Assembly (NCBI GenBank): GCA_947034885.2
Contig: OX344754.2
Span: forward strand, 4,781,001 to 4,845,000
From: Thuidium tamariscinum
Taxonomy: Eukaryota > Streptophyta > Bryopsida > Hypnales > Thuidiaceae
Direction of reading: 5' to 3'
Length of the DNA stretch: 64,000 nucleotides
Shown here: positions 24,716 to 37,410 of the stretch, one piece after another
How the letters are laid out: the number at the start of each line of letters is the position of its first letter
Numbering within the stretch: the first letter of the stretch is position 1
Made by a program: the position numbers and the translations under genes
The notes under the pieces: generated by a model
What the model was told of the DNA's origin: nothing
Seen by the model: the letters and a program-made list of their open reading frames with translations, nothing else
Databases searched by the model: none

Positions 24716-25933
24716 GTATCCCAAAAAATGAATTTTGAGGTGAAATTTGGATGAGATGGTCTTCTAGTAGACTGTAGCTAATGTCTAAAGGAATTTAAAA
24801 AATAATTAATTTTATGTGGTGTGGAAATCTAAAAAGTGAGCTTCTTTTAGCTTATATTTTAAAACATATAAAATATGGTTTTGGTGGGTTTTTTGGTGCA
24901 TGACCATCTCTATAGAGTTGTAACAAATGGACATTTTTTATTTTCTCAATTTATTTATTTTACTATTTTTAAATAATTTAAACAGGTGATTGCAAGAAAC
25001 ACCTGGCTATCCTACTTGTTGTGTTTGGCTGATTTTTTCGGGAGTACTTTAGAATTTAAAAAATAATTTAAAATTTAAAAAAATAATATGAATAGTGTAT
25101 ATACCTCTAAAATGAAGGTTTTCACTAAAGGAAATGGATAGAAAAATTCTCTAAGTAGGAGAACTTGAAAAGTGCCAATCCTTCAGAAATTACATACCTT
25201 CATGTTTTAATTAGGGGAAAATAGTAAAAATATATATTTTCAAAAAATAAAAAGTAGAAATTTGCAACAACTTTATAGAGATGGTCATCCACATAAAAAT
25301 CCACCAAAATAATATTTTATATGTTTCAAAATACAAGCAGAAGGGAGCTCACTTTGTAGACCTCCACACCTCACAAAATTAACTTCAAAAAAAAAATCCT
25401 TTCCTAGAGAGCTAGAAGTCTACTAGAAGACCATCTCATCTAAATTTCATGTTAAAATCATTAAAAGAAGGTATAGCTCAGGTACTAAAAACCCCTAAAT
25501 TGTCAAGTGTGACATCCAATTGGGGTCTATTTTTGGATAGTAAACTATTTTTGAAAATTATGAAAAAATTACGGAAAGTTTATGATAGTTATGAGTACCT
25601 TCCCTACAAATCTTGAGTCAATCGGAGCTAAAACACAAAAGTTATGGCCAAAAAACAAATCAAAATGCAACATGTGACACAAAATAGGACAAGTGTTTCT
25701 TGCAATCACCCAAACATTCAAGTACCTATGACCTATTTTCTTAAGGTTTGTCACTTTTCTAATTCTCCTACTTAGAGAATTTTTCTACAAATTTCCTTAG
25801 ATGGTTACCTTTGTCTTAAAGGTATATATATTATTCATATTTTTTTAAATTAGTTTTTTAATTTTAAAGTTCTCCCAAAAAAATCATGAATACTATTGAA
25901 AACGCATCAAAATCGACAGCCTGTGCTTCTTGC
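24716..25933. mobile_element. Worn GGGTGATTGCA-family copy, split by a younger member
   Basis: Sequence at 24716-24983 and 25716-25933 corresponds, in the reverse order of the inner element, to the second half of 46154-46876, and it ends ...CTTCTTGCAATTATCC. Its other terminus was not found, so it is truncated. The younger copy at 24984-25711 sits inside it. Confidence 0.55.
24984..25711. mobile_element. GGGTGATTGCA-family element (728 bp), nested
   Basis: Left end AGGTGATTGCAAGAAACACC, right end ...GTGTTTCTTGCAATCACCC. AAAC is duplicated (24980-24983 and 25712-25715). The interior matches 18109-18841 along its length. No open frame. Confidence 0.88.
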
Positions 25934-26619
25934 AATTATCCTATAACTTTTTGAAAGCAATGATGTCAATTTAACCATGTAAGGACATTATAGACAAGAA
26001 TAGTCCCAATAAATGATAGAGAATTCTTCCATGTAAGATGAAAATGCAATTGTTCACCCTTGGAATTTTGTACAAAAAGGGGAGGTCATGAATAATAGTT
26101 TGATCTCCAATGAATACTTTTGGATTTTTTAAAATAGATGATTATTACAAAGGATGATTTTGAAAGAGATGAGGCTTACAAGGTGAAACCCAAAAAAGCC
26201 TTGGGTTCATAGCCTGCAAATCAGTGAGAGTCACCCCAGTTCAAACTCAACCAGTGATGAAAATCAGAAGAAATCCCTGTTCCGATTCATTTGTTTAAAA
26301 TTAAAAAAATAGAAATCCGTGCAACTGAGTGATCAAGATGTGGTACAAGATGGAGCTCATTCAGCTCAGTCCATGCGTACGGAGGTTGAGGTCGCAGAAG
26401 AAATCATCCGTTTTGATACGATTGGAAGCATCCCACTTAAAAATAACCACCTTGTCAAATAGTCATTGGAGTCAAACTTCTGTGCAACTCCCTTTGGCAC
26501 AGAACTCTGAGGGTGAGCATGTGTACTTCAGTTGTGCCGTTTAGTTGTGAAAACCTCATACAAACATACCTCACTGTAATTCCAACAATTTATTCATAAA
26601 TTGAGAAAAGGTCAGCATT

Positions 26620-27056
26620 TTCTGTCTTTCAGCTGTGAGGTTTGGCTTGAAGAGTGTGACATTGAAGCACACTAACTTACAAGTGGGTAGACATGTGAGG
26701 AAGTGGTCACTGAAACGTCTGATGTACTCTACTCTGAATTCATTTGATGGGCTTCTGTACAACAGCAAGGAAGGTTTGGTTGCAAACCCTACTTTTTTGG
26801 TTGCAGGCATCCTTGTTCATCAGATGAACTAGTCTTCATGCTGTCTCTTTTATGTTGGCATCATGCCGCTTGTGCAACAGGAGAGGGCTAAGTACTAGCG
26901 GAGGAGGTGAGGCACTGATGGTTTCGTACAGTTTTGGTGGAAGTGCAGCTCTGTTTCTGAGTGTATCCGTCCCTCAAGTGCTCTTTAGCCATGGACATGC
27001 CTTTCTTGTAGAAATGATTCACATTGAACCCCAAAATGCCCAAGGCCTTTTTTGAG
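26620..27056 (+). other. Unrecognised exon-like fragment, unit A only
   Basis: This patch is less AT-rich than its surroundings. One frame is open from a good-looking acceptor (TTTTCTGTCTTTCAG, ending 26630) to a stop at 26832, with a second open stretch at 26852-27055 in another frame. I do not recognise either translation, and unit B has no counterpart to test conservation. It could be a captured gene fragment or chance. Confidence 0.25.
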
Positions 27057-27639
27057 CTTCTTAGAATTCACTAAAAATTGAATAGAACGTGAACTTTTTA
27101 ATAAATTGTATCAATTTCTTAAGAACTGTAATCATAAAAATTCAAACTAGACATGCTAGACATTGCATACAAAAAGTAAAACACAGCAATATTACTTAAT
27201 ATGGAGTGGAAGATTATAATGTTTGACCAAGAGGGTTTTGGAACTAAGGCCTTGGGTTCATAGCCTGTAAATCAGTGATTCACCCCAGTTCAAACTCACC
27301 CAGTGATGAAATCAAAAGAATCCCTGTTCCGTTTCATTTGTTTCCAAGAAAAAGCAAATCCGTGCAACCGATCGAGTGATCAAGATGTGGTACACGATCG
27401 AGCTCAGTCCATGCGTACGGAGGTTGAGCTGGAGTTGCAGTGTGTGTTAAGCCTCAAATGACGACCTGGTCGCAGAAGAAATCATCCGTTTTGATACAAC
27501 TTGAAGCATCCACTTTCAAATAACCATAGAATAGTCAAGCAGTCGTTCGGGTCAAACTGCTGTGCAACTCCCTATTTGGCACAGAACTCCAAGGGTGCAC
27601 ATGTGTACTTCAGTTGTGTCGTTTTAAATCGAGAGATTC

Positions 27640-28358
27640 TTTGTCCACCATGTACCTCATTTTGGCCTCCTCACCTAAACAGGGCCCAACTTGTTCTGAA
27701 CAGGGCAGCCACGTTCTCACGGAGGAAAGAGTCTCCGCATGAAGAGCCCGGTTGAAAAGGTAGTTTGAGTGTCTAGACACCCCATTTTCGAAGCTTGCCG
27801 TCCCTTCGTAATCTTGCTCTTGGTGGAGGTTTTCGTTTTCGTTTGCAGACTCATAGCGCAGCTGGGTACCTTCCCTTTCTTCCCTTCCCTTGCTGTACGT
27901 GGAGGTGCGAGTCCTTAATTGCATCAGTGTGGTTGTCCGGCTGATCCATCCATCGAGGAGTCCATCGATCTGTACGTGGAGAGCTGTTCATGATTGAGGC
28001 ATTTGTTTCCTTTGCGGTGGAGTTGTTGTGAGTCGATCGATCCTTCAGTTGTACCGTACGCGCTGTTATTGTGTCGCTAGTCGATCCGTCAAGGAGACCA
28101 TCGATCTGTATGCGGAGAAGCTGCTGAAGCTGTTTAGGGTCGAGGCATTTGTTTCCATTTGAAGACGGACTCGATCAAGGTCCTATCGCTTGGAGGAGAC
28201 GGAGTTTTGGACTAGGAAGTGCCCAACTTGAGCGAGTGGAGCTTTGACGTTGGCGGCTGTTGCAATATTCATTGTATTGTACTGTGACGCTGTCGGTTTG
28301 GATCGTGGCTTTGTGGAGCTCTTCTGCTGCTGACCGTGTGGAAGTACATCCTCGGAAG
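27640..28358 (+). promoter_or_regulatory. Putative promoter and 5' leader exon of gene copy B
   Basis: This is a less AT-rich stretch ending in a strong plant splice donor, CTCGGAAG|GTGAGA (exon end 28358), which is conserved at 52877 in front of copy C. Two related modules, at about 27935-28020 and 28076-28170, share CCATCGATCTGTA and GAGGCATTTGTTTCC. The second keeps a short open frame reading IDLYAEKLLKLF before a stop. The transcription start and a TATA box could not be fixed. The leader of copy A would lie just left of the window. Confidence 0.55.
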
Positions 28359-29931
28359 GTGAGAATAGTTGGTGGCTTTGATTGGCAGTTGTTTTGGTGG
28401 GTATCTCCTGGTGAGGTCGTTTTCCTACTACGAAGGAACAGTAATGAATGATGTTGGGTGCTTTCACGCTTTGAGTACTCCAAAAATGAAGTCAGAAAGT
28501 GACAGTTTGCAATCTTGCAACTTGGACACCTGTTTGTGAATAATGGGCTTTGTAGAGTCTATACTTGGGTGTTAATTTCTCTATCTTTTTTTCAAAATTT
28601 GATAGGTATAGAACGAGGGAACCTACCAAATGGGGTCCTCTTATGATGTGCCACACTTGCTAGAACACATGGATGCAATTAAAAAACCAGACTCACTTTT
28701 TATAATTTTGTGCTATAAACTCATTCACTTTCAATTGAAAGGCAATACACATTCTTTTCATCTCAAGATTCTTCAAGTTTTTTTTAATCATTTTTTATAT
28801 CATTAAAACAAGAAAAAACTTCAAACATTATTTGGAGATTTTTGATTTGTTTACAACTAGATTTTTCAATTATTAAATCTAAAGGTAATCACAATAATGT
28901 AAAGTCCGAGTCAAAGAAAATTCACCTTCTAGGTCATTACAAGAAACATGTATCTTGTTTTCTGTCCGCAAATTGGTTTTTGACAAGTATATTTTTGCTC
29001 ATAACTTTTGCATTGTATGTTAATTTCACATGAAACTTGAAATGAGGTGCATGTGAATGTTTTGGACAATATTTAATATTTTGGAATTTTTTAGAATTAT
29101 TTTATTATTTTTAAATAGCCTTCAATTGGATGTCTATCTTGGCCATTAGAAGGGGACTATCCACTTTATAGATGGAATGAAAGTGTATTACCTTTGTGCA
29201 AGTATAGAAAGCCCAATTTCTTTTTCCAAAGATGCAAATGGTTGAAAAGGAGTATGTTGAAGTTAGGAAAAAAGTGCTACTTTGTTTGTTTGTTTTGAAT
29301 TCTTTTACTATTTATAAAAAATTAAACATCAAAGTGTCGATTTTCATGATATATTTCATTGGGCATAACATTTAGAGATCAATTTTCTAAAGTCTAAATT
29401 TTTAAAGAAAGTATGTTTTGAATGCTCTACAAATTATTCATATTTTATTTTCCTTTAGAAAATCATTTATTTCAAATGTCATAGGATTATCTAAAATAGG
29501 CTATTTTGAAGTAAAAGAGGTCTACTAATGTTTCTCGGAACAACCCTTGTACACATTTTTTCAAATTATTTATACTTTAATCCAATTTTAATTTCTTTAT
29601 GAATGTCATTTAGAAACAACTTTATTTTGAAGCAATTTGGAAAGATAGTTTCTTAGCTTTTGTAATGATATTTTTTCAATTTTTTTGAAAAAGATATAGC
29701 TTATATATAAATTAGAACTTTCTATTAATCAATTTTGATGTTCTCAATTTTGTAAATATTCAGTGCAAAACAAATTTGAGAATAATCATTATAGTATTAG
29801 TTCCCTATGTATACAATTTGCATTAGAAATGAAATGTTTGTTTGAAAGCCATTAAAATTCCTACAGTATTAAAGTACCTAATTTGAGCTTCGTGATCTAT
29901 AAATTCCATTCAAAGTTATTTTTTATTATAG
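28359..29931 (+). other. Predicted leader intron of copy B (about 1.57 kb)
   Basis: GT at 28359-28360 in AAG|GTGAGA and AG at 29930-29931 after TTATTTTTTATTATAG. It matches the introns of A and C but lacks the 311-bp element, with the empty CAAG site near 28810. The decayed GGGTGATTGCA-family end is retained. Confidence 0.6.
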
Positions 29932-29984
29932 GACTAAAGTTTCATTGGAATTTGTTGTGTGTAGAAGATTTGTTGAAGAAGATG

Positions 29985-31711
29985 ATGTCTATGAATTCAA
30001 ACAATGCAAGTTCTAGTGGAGTGGGTAGTAGCAAAGGACCACCAACTTGTGCATGGGTATCCTTGACTTTGGAAGAACAACTTGCAAATTTCCGGACAAA
30101 TTTTGAACGCATACTTCGTGAATGCTATTCCATTCCAGTTTTTCCTGGTGCTGAATCTCTTGAATCCATTGCCAAAGTTGTGAAGGCTTTGAGGATTGAT
30201 CCGTGGGTGGATATTAAAGGTCTTCTTCATCGAGGACTAGATAAATATGGGGCATTAGATGGAGCAACTCCTCTCCATTGGGCTGTAATGATGGATGACA
30301 GAACAATGGTACAATACATCTTGACTTCAAAAAAGGTAGACATCAATGTTTGGAAGGTTTCTGGAGTTCAATTAGCCTTGAACTATGCTATAGTTGGTGG
30401 AAATTGCGACATAGTAGGTGACCTTCTTGAGCACAAAGCTGATGTTTGCATCTCTAATTTTTTCCAAAAAAGTGCCTTGTACTACATGGTGCATCACAAG
30501 GATTCCATGTTTGGCATCCTCCAAAAGGTTCTAGCCAATAATGTCAATATGTGTGACATAGGAAAGAATACAACCTTGCATTTTGCAACAATGGAAGGAG
30601 CTATAGATGTTGTGACATGTCTTTTGCAACAAAATGCTGATGTTAATGCATCAAGTTACTTGGGACGCAGTCCATTGCACAATGCAATAGCAAATGGAGA
30701 AATGAACATCATATCAATTCTTATGGAACACAATGCAAATGTTCAGGCTTTGGATATTTGGGGGTGGAGTCCACTTCTCTATTCTATAAAGTATCAAAAC
30801 GTTGATGCATTTAATGCACTAATAGCAATTGGTGTTGACGTTCACGTCAAGGACAAAAACAACAATAATGCTCTTCATTTTGCTATTCAAGTTCATGATG
30901 AAGACCACAACATGATGGACATTGTGAAAGTTCTTCGAGAGCATGATGTCAATGCAAATGTCAAGAATAGGAGAGGATATTCTCCATTTTTTGCAGCTGT
31001 ATTTCAAGGTCATACCACTATAGTCAAAGAATTGTTACAAATAAAGAGAAGATAAAACTCATGGATGAATGCAATGGTTGTACCGCAATCCAAATTGCAT
31101 TTGACCATGGCCACGAGCATATCAAAAGAGCACTTTTGGAGTGTGATGACATCAACCGATATGTGAGTGATCTTTATAGAGATCGCCAAGTCTATGTGGA
31201 TGCTGCCAACGCCATTCTTGTTGGTGCAGCCCTCATTGCTAGCGTTACATTTGCCTCCTGGCTTCAACCACCGTTGGGCTACACTACTCCTAATGTAGAT
31301 CTTTCTCCTTCAAGCTCCAACATTGACTATGTGGATGTTCAACACAATGTATCTCTACGGGTGTTTTGGATATTCAACACCCTCTCATTTTATTTTGCCA
31401 TTGGCACAGTGGTGTTTGGTGCTCAAAGTGTATTGCCAAGGCGGAGAATGTTTATCAAGGCCATTGTTGTGAAACTTCACCGAAACTTATTGGTTACATC
31501 CATCCTTTTGGCATGTTCGGTTTTTTGTGTGATAATAGCCTTTGGAATCGCAGGGTGTATAGTCTTGACTCCGACATTAAAGTTTCAATGGTATATGATA
31601 GTTCTTACAATTTTTGGAGGGTTGATATGTTTAGTTAGTTTAGTGTTATTGTTCAAAAGTATGGTGGAGGATAATTTAGAAGGGAAAAGAGAGAAATTTG
31701 AACTATTCTAG
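29985..31711 (+). pseudogene. Ankyrin-repeat/PGG gene copy B: one repeat lost, frameshift at the ankyrin/PGG join
   Basis: The first frame runs from ATG at 29985 (an adjacent ATG at 29982 is also usable) to the stop at 31053-31055, about 356 residues. It covers the N-terminal region and the ankyrin repeats, less one repeat removed by an in-frame 99-bp deletion at 30604-30615. An A-run at about 31036-31040 has one base fewer than in copy C (ACAAATAAAG against ACAAAATAAAG), which shifts the frame. The last ankyrin repeat and the whole four-helix PGG part stay open from 31061 to 31711 (216 codons from an ATG five bases after the stop) and differ from copy A at about 13 positions. The gene is either a pseudogene or the source of a soluble ankyrin protein. 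PGG signature PPLGY is kept in the second frame. Confidence 0.85.
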
Positions 31712-33161
31712 TTTAACATTTGACAAAGATTTCTTGAATCTTTGGATGTGAATATATAGGATTTCCTCCCTCCTTACCATGGTATTATAATTATGCATTT
31801 GCATGTTGGCATGACATTGAATTCAAAAGTCGTAGGACATATGGAATCTTCTTTAGTATCAACTAATGAATGCAATTCTTTTTCTAGAGAGTAGATGAAG
31901 CATTATTTTCTTTCTACAAAACAAATCTATTGGTTCATTTTTCAAGACAAGTTTGTCATATGCTTGAAAAATTTCAAATCATTTCAAATTTTACAACATA
32001 AAGGAAAATAATACGGGGTAGAAAGAATTAGAGAATGATTCAAAATAGTAGATCGTTAAGAGTTTAATTATAAAATTGAAAATTGGCAATTTCAATAGTT
32101 GGAATGTTGGAATAAACAATCCACATTCAATGATTTCATTAATTTCTTAAACACTAAAAATTGAATTAAATAAAAGAGTTCAAGTATTTTTAGAGAACAA
32201 AATCTATGATTGCGTGCAAACTAGAACCCATTATAAATTTTATCTCATTTATGAAATTGAAATGAATCAAAGATTTCCACATTTATATATATCTACAAAG
32301 CTAATTTCAAATTTTTGTTCACAGAAAGAGTGATTTTTTCTTATCTACCTAGACTATCCAGCCAAAGAAAAAACTACATATTAAACAATAACTTTTTAAC
32401 CATATAGTCAAAAGTTATGAAAACTATTGGCTATTAACTTCTAAAGGTGCACACACTATTTTTTGACAACATAGCGATTTTGGATAGCTTACTATGGATA
32501 ATTCTTTTTTTTTTAAAAATTTTAAATTTTTGCGCAACATGTGCCAAAGGAATAGCTTTGAGGCCTAACAATTTTTATAACTTTTGACTACATGGTTAGA
32601 AAGTTATGGCATGATATGTTATTTTCATCATTTGGCAAGTAGATTGGGTAGATCGGGTAGCTCATAAAACTTCTTTTTAAATCAATTTTTAAAGAAATTA
32701 AATTTGAAATTGATTTTCTAGATTTATATAAAGATTGAAAGCTTTGAATCATTTTATTTTGATTTATGGAATGAAAGTTGTAAGGAGTTCTCATTTGAGG
32801 AATTGAGGGTAGGTATGGTTTTCATAGACTTGATACTTACCTATCTACAAACTAAAAATCCTCATAACTTCCATCTCATTAATTGAATTGGAATGATTCA
32901 AAACTATCAATGTAAATAAATCCAAAGTATCAATTTCAAATTTTAAAATCTTAAAAAATGATTTCTTAACAAGTTTTACGAGTTGCTTCAGTTACCTTCT
33001 AAATGACAAAAATGACATATGAAGAAATAACTTTGTAACCATGAAGTCAAGAGTTATGAAAATTGTTGGGCCTTGTAAGTGATTAATTACTCACTCTTAG
33101 TAATTGATTTAACACAACTAGGTTCTTATGATTATTTTAATGTAATTCTATGTGTAGGTGC
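31712..33161. other. 3' flank and spacer of unit B; no gene
   Basis: Collinear with 3523-5150 of A and 56659-58100 of C. It has the empty site of the A-specific CACTA hairpin near 32645. Confidence 0.7.
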
Positions 33162-33169
33162 TTAGGCAT

Positions 33170-33467
33170 CAGGGTTTTTTTTTTCATTTCTTGTGAAGTG
33201 TCAAAGTGGCGATATTTCATTTTATTGTGGAGCTCCAAATCTCAACATTCATCCATATATTACATAGAAAGTATCATATTAGCACATAATACATATCTGT
33301 CATTCTATTGTCATCCATTATTTGGCGATTTCATCCACTATTTTAAAAAAAATTGAAGTTTATTGGCGATTTCATCCAAAATTTCACTGTTTTTTTCCTA
33401 TAGGCTTGGTGCCAGGCCAAAAAATTTGGTGCAATTTTGCACCAAATCGCCAGAAAAAAAAACCCTG
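33170..33467. mobile_element. hAT-like MITE (298 bp), CAGGGTTT ends
   Basis: It begins CAGGGTTTTTTTTTTC and ends GAAAAAAAAACCCTG. TTAGGCAT is duplicated exactly (33162-33169 and 33468-33475), and unit C reads GCTTAGGCATAGG with no insertion near 58095. Internally GGCGATTTCATCCA is repeated, and ATTTGGTGCAATTTTGCACCAAAT is a 24-bp palindrome. An 8-bp duplication with CAGGG ends is typical of hAT. Confidence 0.9.
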
Positions 33468-33475
33468 TTAGGCAT

Positions 33476-34152
33476 AGGTCCACTCTGCTTTCCAAGCAAT
33501 GGATCTTTTTAGTACCTAAGTGACTCAAAAGTGTAGAATTGGCTCAAAATATAATTTAAAAATACTTTAAACAAAATTATTGGTTAAATATCAATGCCAT
33601 TGTGGTTTTCCATGAATGTTGGTTTAGACCAAAACTATTGATCTCATCTTATAAAACACTCTTTTTCCTTTCAAGGAATATAAAAATCATTCAAATCCAT
33701 CTTTCTTACCAAAAGTTATAGAAGGATGAAGTTTGATCACTAATCGGTTCACAAAACTTTATCCATGATTTCTAAGAGTTTTAGGTTTTGAAATGAGTTG
33801 AAAATTCAAAGATAAATTTTGGCTAAGATCTTCTACTAGATTCCTAAATTTTGTTTACTTTGGATGATTTTCCTAAGTATTCATCCAATCCTAGACTATT
33901 ACTTCATCCCTCTCTAACTTCTACACCTTTCAGGGTTTTATTTGTGGGAACGCATTTCTAGCTCTTAGTAAGTCATCTCTACGAACTCATGATCCTAATT
34001 GCCCATTCCTATCTATCTTAGAGGGGTTGAATTGAACTTGCTTACTTCCTATGCCTCGGTCTAACTTTTGTCGATTTGCTATTTTAAGAGATTTTAGGTT
34101 TTATTCATCTAGATACTAACTCTAGATTTCTAAATTCATATTAGATTTTCTA
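33476..34152. other. Spacer without a gene
   Basis: Collinear with about 5150-6690 of A (minus the A-specific piggyBac-like element) and with 58100-58780 of C. Confidence 0.7.
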
Positions 34153-34155
34153 ATT

Positions 34156-34295
34156 CATTACAAGAGAATGGGATCTCTTATATAGTGTGCTAGATAGTCT
34201 TTTCAGTAAAATTTTACTTAAAAGATGCATTAAAAGACATTACTTGAAAGATGTGATGTCTAGGACACTACTTAAAAGACCATTCTCTTATAGTG
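34156..34295. mobile_element. CACTA-type foldback MITE, unit B copy (140 bp, left arm shortened)
   Basis: Starts CATTACAAGAGAATGGGATC (first C of CACTA worn to CAT) and ends ...CATTCTCTTATAGTG. The flanks ATT and ATC are a 3-bp duplication with one change. Unit A has the empty site (CCTAATCAAAGC at about 6721). The centre TAAAATTTTACTTAAAAGATG can fold on itself. Unit C carries the same insertion at 58783. Confidence 0.85.
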
Positions 34296-34298
34296 ATC

Positions 34299-35416
34299 AA
34301 AGCTTCATACTACAAGTTATAGAGGGATGAAGTTTGACTGCTCATCAATTTATCAAATTTTATTTATGATTTCCTACTAATTGATAATTCAAATTTAAGT
34401 TTTTCCTTTCAACTTGAAACTCTAGATTTTGAGTGCTCTAAAATTTTACTCAACTTGTTCCAAAGTTTTAAGTTTTATCTATTTGTCATCCGTTTTACCT
34501 TCTAAACTTCATCTAACTCTAACTTTCTCAATTTAACTTTAAATTCTATGTTTAATATGTTTTTGGAAAGCTATAAATTAGATTTATACTAAATGGAATC
34601 TAAAACTTGGGAAAATTTTGATCTAACTACTTTGACTTACACTTCTAGTTTGGTTCCTATATTTCAAAATGTCAACTTTCAAACTCAATAACTTTTGGAT
34701 TTCTTAGAAACTTATCTCTTTTTAAGGCTCATCTTGAGCGTTGTTGTAGACATTCTCCCGTATTTTTTTGGTTTCCATCTTAAGACAATTGTACAATTTT
34801 TGCTCAGTGTCTAAAGATGGTAGTTTCTTATAGTTTTTGAAACTTGGGTAGTCATTTCTAATTTTCTTTTAATTTTCTTTTTCTACTTATCTATTTCATT
34901 ATTGTAGTTCAAGAGTTGACTTGGGAATTATACAATAATGTTTCAAACTTCAAAATAATAATTGATCATTTCTTTCTATCCAAGTTCATTATTATTCTAT
35001 CCTAATTTCTACTGATCTAAATGGTTTTCCAAGATTTTCTCCCAATCCTTCTTCAACTTCTAAAATCTTTTACTACTTTGTATAAACATCCTAACTTAGT
35101 TTCCTACTTCATTTTATTGTTCTACTTGGAGTTTTTGAATTCCCCTATCTTCTATGATAGTAGGAGGAAGAGTGGTGATTTTAGAAGTTGCTAATTGATA
35201 TGATTTTTAGATGCTAATTACTCTTCTTCTCTCCTAATTGCTCTTTTTGCTTCCCACTCCTAATCTTCTCTCTAATCATCTACCTCTCCTTCTTCTACTA
35301 ATTATATTCCATATTTTCAACAAAACATCAACTATCAAATTTATGGAAAAAATGAATTAATTGTTGTGCAAATTTTTCCTTTGAAAATCCAGGAAGGGCC
35401 CTAGCTTCCAATAGAG
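34299..35416. other. Spacer without a gene
   Basis: Collinear with 6722-7855 of A and 59865-60978 of C. No conserved frame is present. Confidence 0.7.
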
Positions 35417-37410
35417 CCTAGTGTAAGTAAATTCTAACTCTACCCTTGAGTTAAAATTTAACACATGGGTTCTATGTCTAATCAAGTATTATCTCTTAAT
35501 TGGATGTTCAAAGAGTGCCTTATAAGCAATGAACTCTTTAATTGCGTCTTTTTGATTCTAACAATCACTGATTTCACTAGTTGTGGTTATGGTTAATAGT
35601 TGAAGGTTTTGGATGAATTTCCTAAATCTAAATCCTAATCTAGTACTTTAAGTATTCTACTCTATCTAAGTCTAAGCTTTTCTCAATTATTCTAAATGAA
35701 AATCTAAACTACTTATTAATGCTCAAGAGCTTGGTAATATAAAATTGAACAACAAAAAAAGTAAAATGAAAATTAAATAGGGGCAGCTCACTTCGTTGGC
35801 GTAGATCTCCACAATCCCATCATCAAACATCATCATATGCACATACTCATTGGCGATTTTCCCATTAAACTCCTCTTGCTCGTCCATTGAACTAATCCAT
35901 GATAAATTTCCCTTTTGTTGGTAAAATTGATTATTCTTAGTTCCAATTGCACTAATAATTATGGGAATTTAAATGAATTGTGTATTTTTTGTTCATTCCT
36001 AATTTCTTGGTAATTAGAAAAAATACCACAAAGTTAATTCAATCCACTAAATTAAAACAAATGACTTCCTAAGTGACTTGAGCAATTAATTCCTAGTAAA
36101 CAAAAATTATTCTAAATGAAATCAATGATTAATTCTAGCTAATTTGTTAATTTTTGTTATTGTTTTGTTTTGTTTTGGAATTTTTGGCCTAAATTCAATG
36201 ACAATTAATTAATTTAGAATCTAAAAATATAATCAAATATTTTCAAATCTAATTAATTTTTAATTTTTCCTAATTCTTAAAAAAATTGGTTGTCAAATTT
36301 GTCCTTTTGTTTTCGGCTTATTAGGCCTAATAAAACAAAACTAACAAAATTCACACCTTCTAAGAATATAACTAATAACTAACTACCAAAGAATAAAGAA
36401 CAAACCTGAAGAATGAGAACAATTTCAATAATAAGATCCCCAAGAAATTAGTTTTAATGTCAAAGGTCAAGCTAAGGAATAAAGAACCCTTTTCAATAGT
36501 GATATTCTAAGAAAATGAGTTTTTTAATGCATTCCTTCGATCATTCTCCCATGTCTACTCTTCCTCATTCTTTTTCAAATCATTTGTGGAGTTTGAGTGT
36601 GAGAATGTGGAGAGAGACCTTTGAAGTTTGGCTATGGTGGCTTGTAGAATTTCTTTGGTTTCAAAACCAAAATAGGTTTGGTGTAGCTCCAACTGCTTAA
36701 CCCTTTGAATTATAAGTTCAATAGTTAAACCAACTTTGAATATGGTTTGTTAATAAACTCACAGATTTTGGTTTGATGTTCTAGTGTTGCTAAGCTTTGA
36801 CCTGTCTCTGAATGAATTGAGCTTCCACTCTTTGTCTAACGAGACTGGTTCCCTCCTGTCGGACTGAACCTAAGTTCCTTTGGCCCGTTGCCTTAGCCCT
36901 TTGCCCCTTTCCCCCCGCCGGCTACGTGTCAGGCTGGGATTGGCGGAACCCCTCTAGTATGTGCCCCGTCACCCGGCCAAATGTCGCGCTAGGAGTGCTG
37001 CCTTAGTCGAAAGGGAGCCTATATGACTGTGGCCGACTGGTTTGGCCCCTTCCTTGCTAAACTGGCTCTGTTCCTTGGCCGAACTGGCATGTTCTTTGGC
37101 TGAACTGACTCTATACTAGTTTCAAACACACCCAAAAACACACATAAAATGGCTAACGACTAATTTATAAAAGTTCACGAATGAACTTACGCAATGAAAT
37201 TTTTGAATTTTGTGGCATACCTTTTTTCCCACATATGAAGAAATTAACAGAATGCCAAGTAAGATGAAGGAAAGGGATTAATGAGCATGGTTTTTTACTA
37301 AATCGTTCTTTTAAGTTGTAAAATTCCACCTAAAAATCCTTCTCTAAATGATTTAAGTGTAAGGAACAACTAATAGTCACCCACTAATGGTATTTTGTGG
37401 ATTTCAATTA

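Larger units (their letters stand above)
23453..27630. repeat. Locally multiplied upstream segment (three partial copies) in unit A
   Basis: A segment present once in unit B (about 51350-51850) occurs three times here: 23461-23920, about 25938-26545 and about 27240-27630. Shared markers are AAAGCAATGATGTCAAT, AGAGTCACCCCAGTTCAAAC, GATCAAGATGTGGTAC and GAAATCATCCGTTTTGATAC; a short fourth fragment is at about 24553-24615. Transposons separate the copies. Confidence 0.75.
1..28617. repeat. Tandem segmental duplication, unit A (28.6 kb)
   Basis: Position 1 is homologous to 28618 and 53142: all three start with the motif AACCTACCAAATGGGG. Order inside the unit is intron, ankyrin/PGG exon, transposon-rich spacer, conserved block from about 20.2 kb, and the leader of the next copy. 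Collinearity with unit B can be followed through the whole length apart from insertions and deletions. Unit A lacks the 4.9-kb LTR-type insertion and the CACTA foldback found in B and C, and has many insertions of its own. Confidence 0.9.
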
